Shown one piece after another: positions 1-7,784 of a stretch of 13,693 nt of DNA (position 1 is the stretch's first letter; each line of letters starts with the position of its first letter). Made by a program: the position numbers and the translations under genes. The stretch covers positions 1 to 13,693 of the forward strand of contig SCTL01000141.1 in NCBI GenBank assembly GCA_004297495.1. Direction: 5' to 3'. This stretch comes from Verrucomicrobiota bacterium (GTDB taxonomy: Bacteria; Verrucomicrobiota; Verrucomicrobiia; Limisphaerales; JADLHS01). The notes under the pieces are model-generated. The model did not search any database, had not been told where the DNA came from, and saw only the letters and a program-made list of their open reading frames with translations.

Positions 1-1348
1 CGGCGCTCACGAGATAGCGGACGATTTCGCGCGTGGCGATTTGCTGGAGCAGGTTCGAGGAATCGGTGTGGTTGTAAATCCACGCGGGCAGGTCGGTGAC
101 TTGATATTGCACCGGGATGTTGACGGTGAGCAGACTGACAGGCGGAGTCTTGCGCGCGTCGCCCGGCGCAGCGGAATCCACGCTGGAAGTTTCGCGCTTG
201 GCGACGAGGAAATTGTCCTCTTTGCCATGCGCGAGCGTCCATTGAATCGTCAGCTCGTGTTCCTCTTCCTCCGGATCGAAGCCAACGCTGAGCGTCTGAA
301 TCTGCTCGGTGCGATGGCGATAAACCTTGTCAATCGGCCAGGGCAATTTCAGGTGCGGCCCGGCGTTGAGCACTTCACGGCCTTTGACGGGATTGCCGAA
401 GCGTTCGAGCAACGCCTGCTCGCCGGACTCGATGAACACAAAAGAAGTCGAGAGCAGCAACACGGCGAATTGCACCAACACCAACGCGAGCCATTTGTCC
501 TCGAAGAATTTGTAGAACCACGTTTCGGAAACTTTGAAACCGAATTGATAATCCAGCGCCTGCGCCGCCGTGGTGACGAGGCCTTCCGGCTGGCTGATGA
601 GGCCGACGAGCCGGCTGTCGTAGATGGGGCGGATGATTTTGCCCTTCACGCGCGGGCGATAAATTTCGAGCACCAGCGTGACGAGCGTTTCCAGCGCGGA
701 AAGTCCGAGCACCACGGCGAGGCCGCGCGCGACGTAGAGATCGGCTTTCGGCCATTCCATCTGCACGCCGGCGATGCCGAGCGCCGCGAGCGCGCTCAGA
801 TACGCGCCGAGCAACGCGTAACTCGCGCTGGGCCGGAGCAGCCGGTGATCTTCCAGCCGCGCGATGGTCGCCGAGAAGCGACCGAGGATGAACAGCACGA
901 TGAACAACACGCCGAACAGCGCGGCGGCCATCGTCCAGCGTTCCGCCGTGACGCCGGCGGTGACTTTATCGAGCGCGCGCCAGATGAAAAACGCGGCGAC
1001 GGCTTGAGCGAGGAACAGCAGGATTGTGAAACTGGGGACGAAGAATTTTTCAAATTGCAGCCGCGCGCGTTGGGCGGGGAACAGTTCGGCTGCCTTGGCC
1101 TCGAACAACGTGGCGCTGCCTTTGGTGCGGGCGAGTTCGTCGAGCTCGAGTTTCTCGGCGCGCTCGTTGGCTTCGAGCCGCATCTGAAACCAGCTCACGA
1201 ACGCCACCAGCACGCCGAGTCCCGCGAACACGGAACTGACCTGGCCCGCCGCCGAGTTCGCGTAGCGCGCCACGGCCAAGCCCGCCGCGCCCGCCGCCAG
1301 AAGCGCGAGCAGGTTCACTAAACCGTTTTTTTGAATGTTTCGTTCCAC
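1..1348 (-). CDS. SPFH/band-7 (HflK-like) membrane protein with long multi-TM N-terminus, C-terminus outside the window
   Basis: The minus-strand frame stays open for 449 codons from a GTG at 1348 and runs off position 1. An in-frame stop lies just upstream (about 1367-1369), and a GGGGAAAA stretch precedes the GTG. The first ~300 residues hold about seven hydrophobic segments (near 9-28, 36-54, 103-123, 137-157, 176-196, 207-229 and 285-305). An SPFH start follows: FVFIESGEQALLERFGNP at ~303-320, then LNAGPHLKLPWPIDKVYRHR, which matches HflK-type proteins. Known HflK proteins sit in the inner membrane, pair with HflC and modulate the FtsH protease. Classical HflK has only one transmembrane segment before the domain, so this N-terminal membrane region is a large addition. 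The ABC permease lies just upstream on the same strand, suggesting a shared membrane module; HflC and an ATPase would be expected to the left. The SPFH assignment is firm; the cellular role is inferred. Confidence 0.88.
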   Translation of the reverse strand, partial: MERNIQKNGLVNLLALLAAGAAGLAVARYANSAAGQVSSVFAGLGVLVAFVSWFQMRLEANERAEKLELDELARTKGSATLFEAKAAELFPAQRARLQFEKFFVPSFTILLFLAQAVAAFFIWRALDKVTAGVTAERWTMAAALFGVLFIVLFILGRFSATIARLEDHRLLRPSASYALLGAYLSALAALGIAGVQMEWPKADLYVARGLAVVLGLSALETLVTLVLEIYRPRVKGKIIRPIYDSRLVGLISQPEGLVTTAAQALDYQFGFKVSETWFYKFFEDKWLALVLVQFAVLLLSTSFVFIESGEQALLERFGNPVKGREVLNAGPHLKLPWPIDKVYRHRTEQIQTLSVGFDPEEEEHELTIQWTLAHGKEDNFLVAKRETSSVDSAAPGDARKTPPVSLLTVNIPVQYQVTDLPAWIYNHTDSSNLLQQIATREIVRYLVSA

Positions 1349-1357
1349 AAAAGTTTT

Positions 1358-1454
1358 CCCCGCGAATCAACGCGAATGAACACGAATGCCTACGCCGAAG
1401 TCGCCCGACCGACCTACGGAATTCAATTCGCGTTCATTCGTGTTCATTCGCGGG
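1358..1454. repeat. Imperfect 30-bp inverted repeat between ABC permease and SPFH genes
   Basis: The arms at 1358-1387 and 1425-1454 pair at 26 of 30 positions, and two of the mismatches become G-U pairs in RNA. The arms are built from ten-base units such as GCGAATGAAC and ACGAATGAAC. The right arm touches the stop codon of the ABC permease. The left arm ends at the GGGG stretch that may be the ribosome-binding site of the SPFH gene. In the minus-strand mRNA the whole intergenic RNA could therefore fold into one long hairpin, possibly a processing site or a brake on translation. There is no U-run, so a simple terminator is less likely. The unit looks like a dispersed repeat, but only one copy is in this window. 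Confidence 0.8.
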
Positions 1455-2417
1455 CTAACTCAATTCCCGGTCTTCAAACAGCAGCACGGCCACCGCCAGC
1501 GCCGCGCCGACGTAACAGACCACGTAGCCAAACGCCTTGCACACATAGCCCCAGTGATACGCCGTCTGCCCCGTCTCGAGCGTGTCGGCGAGCCAGAATA
1601 GTTGCCAGTTCGGCGTGACCGTGTAAAGCGTGCTCGCCCACCACGAGCCGTGACTCGCGGGTCGTCCGAACAAATAATCCGACATCAGCCCCAACAAAAA
1701 AAGCGCGGAACAAATCGCCAGCGTGGGAATCGTGTCCAGCCGCGTCGAGCACGCCAGCGCCAGCGCCGCCAGAATCCAGAGCGCGAAGAGAATCAAAATA
1801 CCCGCCGGCACGAGCCGCCAATCCACCTGCGCCATTTCGCCGACGCTTTGTTTCTGCGTGGTGAATTGAAAAATTACAAACGCCGCCACCGTCACCATCA
1901 CCAGCAACGCGAAGACCGCATCGCTCACGAACGGTCGCCGCAAAAAGAAATTGCTGAACCCACCCAGCGCATACGCCACGGCCACGCCACCGGCGAAAAT
2001 CCCCACCGCCGGCAGATCTACCGAGCCGTACGCGTCAAACGTCATCCGGCTCGCGATGAGCGCGGCGGTGAGGTTCACGTAGGTGATGACCGTGAGCGCA
2101 GCCAGCAGCCCGACATACTTGGCGAGGAGAAATTTTGCACGTCCGATCGGTTTGGACAGCACGGCCAGCGCCGTGCCGGTGCGGATTTCCCGCGCGAGCG
2201 AGGCTGACGCGCTCAACACCGCCCCGAACAGTCCCGAGAGCAGCATCACCGCCAGCACGGAATTCTTGACCAGCTTCGGCTCGTCGCCGAGCGCAAAATA
2301 AAGCGGCGTGGCCAGAAAAATCTCGAACGCCGCCGTCGCGGTCATCAGCAACAGGAACACGGGCTGACGCACGAGTTCCATGAACGCGTTGCTGGCGATG
2401 TTGATAAATTGTCGCAT
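1455..2417 (-). CDS. ABC-2 type transporter permease subunit
   Basis: This 320-residue protein is very hydrophobic, with about eight probable membrane segments (near 20-42, 53-74, 98-122, 137-152, 166-184, 201-222, 229-249 and 290-314). Between segments 2 and 3 is a cytoplasmic stretch, REIRTGTALAVLSKPIGRAK (76-95), typical of ABC-2 permeases (the NosY/GldF-like group) and thought to contact the ATPase. The C-terminus FEDRELS is also common in the family. No ATP-binding subunit is in this window; it would be expected left of position 1, beyond the SPFH gene. The ATG at 2417 is preceded by only a weak GGAT. The substrate cannot be told from sequence. In Verrucomicrobiota such permeases often lie beside HflK/HflC-like genes, as here; this is from general knowledge and was not checked. 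Confidence 0.85.
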   Translation of the reverse strand: MRQFINIASNAFMELVRQPVFLLLMTATAAFEIFLATPLYFALGDEPKLVKNSVLAVMLLSGLFGAVLSASASLAREIRTGTALAVLSKPIGRAKFLLAKYVGLLAALTVITYVNLTAALIASRMTFDAYGSVDLPAVGIFAGGVAVAYALGGFSNFFLRRPFVSDAVFALLVMVTVAAFVIFQFTTQKQSVGEMAQVDWRLVPAGILILFALWILAALALACSTRLDTIPTLAICSALFLLGLMSDYLFGRPASHGSWWASTLYTVTPNWQLFWLADTLETGQTAYHWGYVCKAFGYVVCYVGAALAVAVLLFEDRELS

Positions 2418-2559
2418 CTATGATCCGGCCAAAACCAGAGTCGCACAGCCTAGAAACCGGCGGGGCGCTTGTAAATCGCCATTCGATTCCATTTCGCCTG
2501 TTTCTCCACTACTGGTCTTGGTGAGCGCGAGGTTAAGGGAAAGTCGCGAGCGCCGGAAC

Positions 2560-2577
2560 TGTGCGTCTGACCGCACA
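2560..2577 (-). terminator. Small hairpin downstream of the rhodanese gene, possible weak terminator
   Basis: A perfect 6-bp stem (TGTGCG with CGCACA) and 6-nt loop lies 17 bases past the rhodanese stop codon on the minus strand. It has no U-run after it, so intrinsic termination is doubtful. The rest of the 177-bp gap (2418-2594) shows no clear gene, promoter or repeat. Confidence 0.25.
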
Positions 2578-2594
2578 CCCGCGCGAACCATGCT

Positions 2595-3161
2595 TCAGTT
2601 TTTTGCGGGCTCAACTTTTTCCGGCACGGCGTCCAGCCCGGAGTTCAGGAACTCGACCATCCCGCCCGGCAGGTCGCGGACGTTCGTGTAGCCGAAGATT
2701 TTCACGAGCACGACCGCGAGTTGATGCGACGTGTGGCAATGTTCCGAGCCGCAATAAAGCACCAGCGCCTCGTCCTTCGGATGCTTCACCGCGAAGTCGC
2801 GCAACTCCTCGACGGAACTCGTGCCCGGCAGATTGATCGCGCCGGGAATGTGGCCGATGTCGTAATTCGGTTTGGGACGCGCATCAATCAGCAGGATTTT
2901 TTTCTCCGCCAGCAAAGTCTTCACCTGCGGCCACGTCAGCGCGGGAATGTTCGGCTCGTCCGGCGACTTCGGCTCGAGTGCGGGTTGATTCGTCGAGGGC
3001 ACCGATTGCACGATCGCCACGGCGGACGCGCTGGCGGACACGCGATTCGTGGCTGTTGTTTGCGCTGCGCATCGCTGGAAGCTCAGGAACACAATCGCTG
3101 ATGCGCCGAGCAAACAACTTTTCCAAACTATTATTGCCCTGTCAGTCGCGGATGATTTCAT
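2595..3161 (-). CDS. Secreted rhodanese-like domain protein
   Basis: This 188-residue protein has an N-terminal signal or anchor (hydrophobic ~11-30, ending near RCAAQTT) and a low-complexity Ala/Ser/Pro linker (~35-72). A single rhodanese domain spans about 75-180. The family hallmarks DARPKPNYDIGHIPGAINLP (93-112) and active-site loop YCGSEHCHTS (136-145) are present, with C137 in the catalytic position. The loop also carries a second Cys (C142) flanked by histidines. Rhodanese domains move sulfane sulfur through a Cys persulfide; the leader places this one outside the cytoplasm. The gene starts 40 bp after the MarR-type gene on the same strand, so it is probably co-transcribed and may be a regulatory target. 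The ATG at 3161 has no clear Shine-Dalgarno sequence, but no better start gives an intact leader. The true sulfur donor or acceptor is unknown. Confidence 0.88.
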   Translation of the reverse strand: MKSSATDRAIIVWKSCLLGASAIVFLSFQRCAAQTTATNRVSASASAVAIVQSVPSTNQPALEPKSPDEPNIPALTWPQVKTLLAEKKILLIDARPKPNYDIGHIPGAINLPGTSSVEELRDFAVKHPKDEALVLYCGSEHCHTSHQLAVVLVKIFGYTNVRDLPGGMVEFLNSGLDAVPEKVEPAKN

Positions 3162-3201
3162 AATTCGATTGGTGATTCAGACACTCTGCGCAAACCCACG
3201 T

Positions 3202-3687
3202 TCATTCCTCCGCAGCGGTTGAGCGGGTCGCGGCGCGACAGGCTGCCGCCAGATGGTCCAAGTCCCTGAGGAACTGTTCACGGCGCGTTTCAGGCACAGC
3301 GGCCAAAACCTCCGCCTGCAAACCCAACGCCAGACTCCGCGCCTTCTCATATTTTGCATTGCCGCGCGCCTTGAGCCGCAGCCGATTCGCGCGCCGGTCG
3401 CGCTCGTGCGTTTCGCGCTCGATCAGGCCCGCCTGCTCCATGCGGTTCAACAACGCGACCACGGTGTTGGGATCGCTGCTGATCAAATGCGTCAACTCAC
3501 GCTGCGTAATTCCGTCGTGTTCGGTCAACGTCCGCATCACCGTGAACTGGTCCGGCGTGATCTCCAGGTGCGCAATGCGGCGGCGGAAGGCCTGATTCAA
3601 CCCATACCACGCCCGCCGCAGCAACGGCGGCAATCGCCGCCGGTCGGGCGAATCAATCGGTTTGCGCGTCTGACTCTTTCGCGGCAT
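3202..3687 (-). CDS. MarR-family transcriptional regulator
   Basis: The 161-residue product has the MarR winged-helix layout. A helical N-terminal dimer part is followed by ITPDQFTVMRTLTEHDGITQ (43-62), the recognition helix region SSDPNTVVALLNRMEQAGLI (70-89) and a basic wing ERDRRANRLRLKARG (95-109), then a C-terminal dimer helix pair. The sole Cys is C150 near the C-terminus. The frame stays open to a TTG at 3729 with another ATG at 3723, but ATG 3687 is preferred: its upstream GGACG is a possible ribosome site, and the predicted promoter (3729-3758) would place the transcript start near 3722. MarR proteins usually repress themselves and a neighbour until a small ligand or oxidant is sensed. 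The palindrome at 3728-3749 fits self-regulation. Likely targets are this gene, the rhodanese gene and perhaps the divergent beta-propeller operon. The ligand is unknown. Confidence 0.9.
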   Translation of the reverse strand: MPRKSQTRKPIDSPDRRRLPPLLRRAWYGLNQAFRRRIAHLEITPDQFTVMRTLTEHDGITQRELTHLISSDPNTVVALLNRMEQAGLIERETHERDRRANRLRLKARGNAKYEKARSLALGLQAEVLAAVPETRREQFLRDLDHLAAACRAATRSTAAEE

Positions 3688-3727
3688 GGGTCGTCCGTGC
3701 TTCGGTCGCAAGCTGCGCAGCATCAGC

Positions 3728-3749
3728 AATGATACGTGTAGGTATTATT
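3728..3749. promoter_or_regulatory. Candidate MarR operator palindrome in the divergent region
   Basis: The sequence AATGATAC, six bases, GTATTATT forms an inverted repeat with 8 of 11 pairs matching. MarR proteins typically bind AT-rich palindromes of about this size that overlap promoters. It lies between the MarR-type gene and the beta-propeller gene, and covers the likely -10 element of the MarR promoter. Binding by the encoded MarR protein is inferred from location and symmetry only. Confidence 0.5.
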
Positions 3750-3758
3750 TTTTTGCAA
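3729..3758 (-). promoter_or_regulatory. Predicted sigma-70-like promoter of the MarR-rhodanese operon
   Basis: Read on the minus strand: TTGCAA (3758-3753) as -35, an 18-bp spacer, and TATCAT (3734-3729) as -10, matching the consensus at 4 of 6 and 5 of 6 positions. The -10 lies within the palindrome, so a bound repressor would block it. On the plus strand, TATTAT (3743-3748) could serve as a -10 for the beta-propeller operon, but no good -35 was seen. Confidence 0.4.
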
Positions 3759-3839
3759 TCGGAATGAAGTTGTCCCATGCTGGATTCGTCCCAATCAGGC
3801 GGCGGTCGTTGCGCCGCTGGTTTGCCATTGTCTTTGTCT

Positions 3840-6143
3840 ATGAAACGAAAACTTTGCCATGCGTTTGCGGGTGCGTTGATTCTCGCCGCCATTCCCGCCT
3901 TCGCCGCGCCAGTCTCCGGTTGGCTCTCCTGGCGCGGGCCAAATCAAAACGGATTCTCCGCCGAAAAGAATCTGCCGGACAAGATTGATCCCAAAAAACC
4001 ATTGTGGGTTGCGGACTTTCCGGGCCAGTCCACGCCGGTCATAGCGAATGGGAAACTTTACATCATGGGCTATCTCGGCGACGGCGCGGATTTGCAGGAA
4101 GGCGTGGCGTGCTTCGACGCGGAGACCGGGCAGAAGCTCTGGCAGAAACTTTACAATGATTTTCTCAGCGACGTGATTTATCTCCGCTACGCCACCGCGA
4201 GTCCGGCGATTGATCCGGAGACGGGCAACATTTTCATTCAAGGCACGCAGGGCATCCTCGCCGCGTTGACGCCGGACGGGAAGGAAGTTTGGAAGCACTC
4301 GATGATGGAGGAGTTCGGCCGGCTCACGTTCCCGAACGCGCGCACGGCGTCGCCGCTGATTGACGGCGATCTCGTCATCGCGCACGGCATCACGGCGAAC
4401 TGGGGCGCGCAAGGGCCGGCGGGCGACCGCTTTTACGCGTTCGACAAGAACACCGGCGATCTCGTGTGGGCGTCGTCGCCGGGCGAGCGGCCCAAGGACA
4501 ATTCGTATTCGCATCCGTATCTCGGCTGGCTCGGCGGGCGGCGCGTGTTTTATTGCGCGCTCGGCGACGGCAGCGTGGCGTGCGTCAACGCGCGCACCGG
4601 CGACCCGCTCTGGCGCGTGCCGCTGTTCAAGGCGGGCATCAACGCCACGGTCGTGGTGCATAACAACGACAAGGTCATCGCGGTTTACGGCACGCCTTAC
4701 GAACCGGGCCAGATGGTCGCGTTGAAAATCACCGACGTCGCGCCGACGAATCCCGCTGCCGGGCCGGTGGTGCTCGAACGCGCGAAGGCTCAACTCTGGG
4801 CAAATGATGTTTCCAGTTCCACCAGCTCGCCGATTCTTGCAGGCGACACCATTTACGCCACGAGCGAGAAGGGTGATCTCTGCGCCGTGGACGCGAACAC
4901 CGGCGAGACGAAATGGAAACTCAAGCTCGGAACAGAGGAACGAAATTCCTGTCCGCTCTTCGCCGACGGAAAACTTTACGTGCCCATGCTCGAAGACGCA
5001 GAAACGAAAGCCGCCACGGGCGAAGCGGGCACGACGGGCGCGTTCTACATCGTGAAGCCGGGCGACAGGGCGGGTGAAATCATTTCGCACGCGGCGCTGG
5101 ATGGGCGCTGCTTCGGAACGCCGGTGGCTTTCAATGGGAAGGTTTATGTGCAGACGACGAAGCGTTTGTATTGCTGGGGAACGAAAGGGAACAATCGTGG
5201 ACTGGCAAAGGAGTCACCCGAAACCATTCAACAAGTCGCTGATGGCGCTGCGGTTCTTCAGATAATTCCATCCGAAGTAACCTTGCGTCCGGGACAATCA
5301 GCTTCTTTCCGCGCTCGGACGCTGACTTCTTCGGGAAATGTTTTTGAAGAAATCAAAGACGTGAAACAGTTGAAGTGGGCTTCATTCATTCCGCCGACGG
5401 CGAAAGTGAAATCCACAATGAACGGCACGTTCAACGAAGAAGGCAAGTTGGTCGCCGACGCCGCCACGAAGCCGTCCGCCGGCGCGTTCATGGCCACGCT
5501 CGGCGATTTGAAGGGCACGATCCGCGGGCGCGTGCTGCCGTATTTGCCGCTCAAGCAGGACTTCGAGTCGTTCGCGCTCTCCGAGACGAACGCCAGCGAC
5601 GGCGCGCTGTTCGCGTATCCACCGCTGCCGTGGATTGGCGCGCGGTTCAAGTTCGAGGTCCGCGAAAAGGACGGCAGCAAGGTGCTCGCGAAGACGGTGG
5701 ACAATGCGTTCTTTCAGCGCGCGTATGTTTTCATCGGCGCGCCGGAGGCGAAAAATTACACGATGGAAGCTGACGTGATGAGCGACGGCAATCGCCGCAA
5801 AATGTCCGAGGTCGGCGTGATCAACCAGCGTTACGCCGTCGTGCTCAAGGGCAACGAGCAGAAACTGGAAATCAACTCGAACCTCGAACGGCTGCGCGTC
5901 TCGACGGATTTCAAGTGGTCGCCGAAGGAGTGGTATCGTCTCAAGTCGCGCGTGGACATCTCGGCGGACGGCTCGGGCGTAGTGCGCGCGAAGGCGTGGA
6001 AGAAGGGCGAGCCTGAACCCGAAGCGTGGACGCTCGAGGCGCCGCACAAGACGGCGCACCAGCAAGGCTCGCCCGGCTTGTTCGGCTTCTCGCCTCAAGC
6101 GGAGCGGGTTTACATTGATAACGTGACGGTGACTGCGAATTAA
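3840..6143 (+). CDS. Secreted PQQ-like beta-propeller protein with Ig-like and LamG-like C-terminal domains
   Basis: The 767-residue product starts with a clear signal peptide (MKRKLCHAFAGALILAAIPA, cleavage near FAA-PVSG), which fixes the start at ATG 3840; an in-frame ATG at 3777 would only prepend a non-signal-like stretch. Residues ~27-460 form a PQQ-like beta-propeller, with blade motifs CFDAETGQKLWQ, AFDKNTGDLVWA and AVDANTGETKWK. Residues ~485-575 (IPSEVTLRPGQSASFRA onward) resemble a bacterial Ig-like module. The last ~190 residues (KNYTMEADVMSD to VYIDNVTVT) look like a LamG/DUF1080-type beta-sandwich often linked to carbohydrate binding. The protein probably acts in the periplasm or at the cell surface. 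No heme motif (CxxCH) and no catalytic signature of a quinoprotein dehydrogenase was recognised, so enzymatic activity is unproven. It is followed after 10 bp by a related propeller gene. Confidence 0.85.
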   Translation: MKRKLCHAFAGALILAAIPAFAAPVSGWLSWRGPNQNGFSAEKNLPDKIDPKKPLWVADFPGQSTPVIANGKLYIMGYLGDGADLQEGVACFDAETGQKLWQKLYNDFLSDVIYLRYATASPAIDPETGNIFIQGTQGILAALTPDGKEVWKHSMMEEFGRLTFPNARTASPLIDGDLVIAHGITANWGAQGPAGDRFYAFDKNTGDLVWASSPGERPKDNSYSHPYLGWLGGRRVFYCALGDGSVACVNARTGDPLWRVPLFKAGINATVVVHNNDKVIAVYGTPYEPGQMVALKITDVAPTNPAAGPVVLERAKAQLWANDVSSSTSSPILAGDTIYATSEKGDLCAVDANTGETKWKLKLGTEERNSCPLFADGKLYVPMLEDAETKAATGEAGTTGAFYIVKPGDRAGEIISHAALDGRCFGTPVAFNGKVYVQTTKRLYCWGTKGNNRGLAKESPETIQQVADGAAVLQIIPSEVTLRPGQSASFRARTLTSSGNVFEEIKDVKQLKWASFIPPTAKVKSTMNGTFNEEGKLVADAATKPSAGAFMATLGDLKGTIRGRVLPYLPLKQDFESFALSETNASDGALFAYPPLPWIGARFKFEVREKDGSKVLAKTVDNAFFQRAYVFIGAPEAKNYTMEADVMSDGNRRKMSEVGVINQRYAVVLKGNEQKLEINSNLERLRVSTDFKWSPKEWYRLKSRVDISADGSGVVRAKAWKKGEPEPEAWTLEAPHKTAHQQGSPGLFGFSPQAERVYIDNVTVTAN

Positions 6144-6153
6144 GAGGAAGACT

Positions 6154-7773
6154 ATGATCAAGACGAAATGTTTTCTGTTGGCCACGAGTTTGATTGCTGC
6201 CAGCGCAACGCTTGCTTCTGCCGTCGACTGGCCCGAGTGGGGCGGAAGACCGATGCGCAACATGTATTCGACCGAGAAGAATCTCCCCGCCGCTTTCGGC
6301 AAAATCGAATTCAAGCCCGGCACCGAAGACATCAACACCAACGGAATCAAAAACCTTCGCTGGGTCGCCAAGATTGGTTCGCAAAGCTACGGCAACGTCA
6401 CCGTCGCGGGCGGACGCGTGTTCATAGGCACGAACAACGAGCCGCCGCGCGACCCGAAACATCCAGGCGACCGCAGCACGCTTTATTGCTACGACGAAAA
6501 AACGGGCGAGTTCCTCTGGCAACTCGTCGTCCCCAAACTCGCCGCCGGGCGCGTGAACGATTGGCCGAATCTCGGCCTGCTCTCGTCCGCCACGATCGAG
6601 GGCGACCGCGTTTACATTGTCACGAGCCGCTGCGAAGTCATGTGTCTCGACGTCCGCGGCATGGCCAATGGCAACGACGGCCCGTTCAAGGACGAGGCGA
6701 AGTATTTTGTGAAGGACGTCACGAATCCTGACGGCACACCCGCCGCGCCCGTCGAGCCAGGCACGAAAGACGCCGACATCATCTGGGTCTATGACATGAT
6801 GGACGAGCTTGGCGTTTATCCGCACAACGCCTCCAATTGCTCCATCCTCATCGTCGGCGACACGATTTACGTTTGCACTTCGAACGGCCAGGATTGGTCG
6901 CATCAAAACATCCCGTCGCCGAATTCGCCGAGCTTCATCGCGCTCGAAAAGAAGACGGGCAAACTTCTCGGCGAAGATGACGCGAAGATCGGCCCGCACA
7001 TTTTCCACGGCCAATGGAGTTCACCCTCGCTCGCCGTCGTGAACGGCAAAAACCAAATCCTCTTCGGCGGCGGCGACGGCTGGTGTTATTCCTTCGACCC
7101 CACGCCCGTGAAGGACGGCGACAGTTCGTTCCTGAAAACGATTTGGAAATTCGACTGCAACCCGCCCGAGCACAAGACCGACAAGGACGGCAAGCCTTAC
7201 AAATATCCCGCCGCCGAAGGCCCGAGCGAAGTAAACGCCACGCCGGTGTTTTGGAAGAACCGCGTCTATGTCGCCGTCGGCCAGGACCCCGAGCATGGCG
7301 AAGGCGTCGGCATTTTGAACTGCATTGACGCCACCAAAACCGGCGACATCACCAAGACCGGCAAGATTTGGAGCTACGACAAAATCCATCGCAGCATCTC
7401 GACCGTCTCGATTGATCCCGACACCGGCCTGCTGTTCATCGGCGATTTCTCCGGCTTCATTCACTGCCTCGACGCCGAGACCGGCAAGGTCTATTGGACG
7501 CACGACATGAAAGCGCACATGTGGGGCAGCACGCTCGTGGCCGACGGAAAAGTTTATGCCGGCGACGAGGACGGCGATTTCATCGTGATGGCCGCGAGCA
7601 AGGAAAAGAAAATCCTGAGCGAAACGAACCTCGGCTCCGCGGTCTATGGCACACCCATCGTGGCAAACGGGGTGATTTACGTGCAATCCAACACGCACCT
7701 GTTCGCCTTCGCCAACAGCGGGCAAAGCCTGAAAGACGAGCCGAAGAAGATTGAGATCAAGTTGGAGAAGTGA
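6154..7773 (+). CDS. Secreted PQQ-like beta-propeller protein
   Basis: The 539-residue product begins with a signal peptide (MIKTKCFLLATSLIAASATL, cleavage near ASA-VDW). The rest is a single beta-propeller with repeated blade ends such as CYDEKTGEFLWQ (~112-123) and CLDAETGKVYWT (~438-449). Its mature N-terminus (WPEWGGRPMRNMYSTEKNLP) parallels that of the upstream protein (WLSWRGPNQNGFSAEKNLP), so the two are probably an old duplication. The second lacks the Ig-like and LamG-like tail. It starts 10 bp after its neighbour with the best Shine-Dalgarno in the window (GAGGAAG, 3 bases before ATG), so co-translation is likely. The family includes PQQ dehydrogenases and non-enzymatic propellers such as BamB; no heme site or diagnostic catalytic residues were recognised. 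Cofactor and substrate are unknown. Confidence 0.86.
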   Translation: MIKTKCFLLATSLIAASATLASAVDWPEWGGRPMRNMYSTEKNLPAAFGKIEFKPGTEDINTNGIKNLRWVAKIGSQSYGNVTVAGGRVFIGTNNEPPRDPKHPGDRSTLYCYDEKTGEFLWQLVVPKLAAGRVNDWPNLGLLSSATIEGDRVYIVTSRCEVMCLDVRGMANGNDGPFKDEAKYFVKDVTNPDGTPAAPVEPGTKDADIIWVYDMMDELGVYPHNASNCSILIVGDTIYVCTSNGQDWSHQNIPSPNSPSFIALEKKTGKLLGEDDAKIGPHIFHGQWSSPSLAVVNGKNQILFGGGDGWCYSFDPTPVKDGDSSFLKTIWKFDCNPPEHKTDKDGKPYKYPAAEGPSEVNATPVFWKNRVYVAVGQDPEHGEGVGILNCIDATKTGDITKTGKIWSYDKIHRSISTVSIDPDTGLLFIGDFSGFIHCLDAETGKVYWTHDMKAHMWGSTLVADGKVYAGDEDGDFIVMAASKEKKILSETNLGSAVYGTPIVANGVIYVQSNTHLFAFANSGQSLKDEPKKIEIKLEK

Positions 7774-7784
7774 ATTGCTCCTAA

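Noticed and set aside
41..1321. Long plus-strand open frame (426 codons) opposite the SPFH gene
   Set aside because: It is rich in Arg, His, Glu and Gln with no recognisable domain, while the minus strand encodes a clear SPFH protein. It is a high-GC antisense shadow.
3777..3839. N-terminal extension of the first beta-propeller protein
   Set aside because: It would bury the signal peptide that begins exactly at ATG 3840.
3795..5090. Long minus-strand open frame (431 codons) opposite the first beta-propeller gene
   Set aside because: Arg-rich shadow of a well-supported secreted protein; no domain or ribosome site. The same holds for minus-strand frames at 5382-6371, 5941-7014, 8635-9813 and 10675-11982.
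3840..7773. PQQ-dependent alcohol or glucose dehydrogenase
   Set aside because: No CxxCH heme site and no diagnostic catalytic residues were recognised; only the propeller fold is supported.
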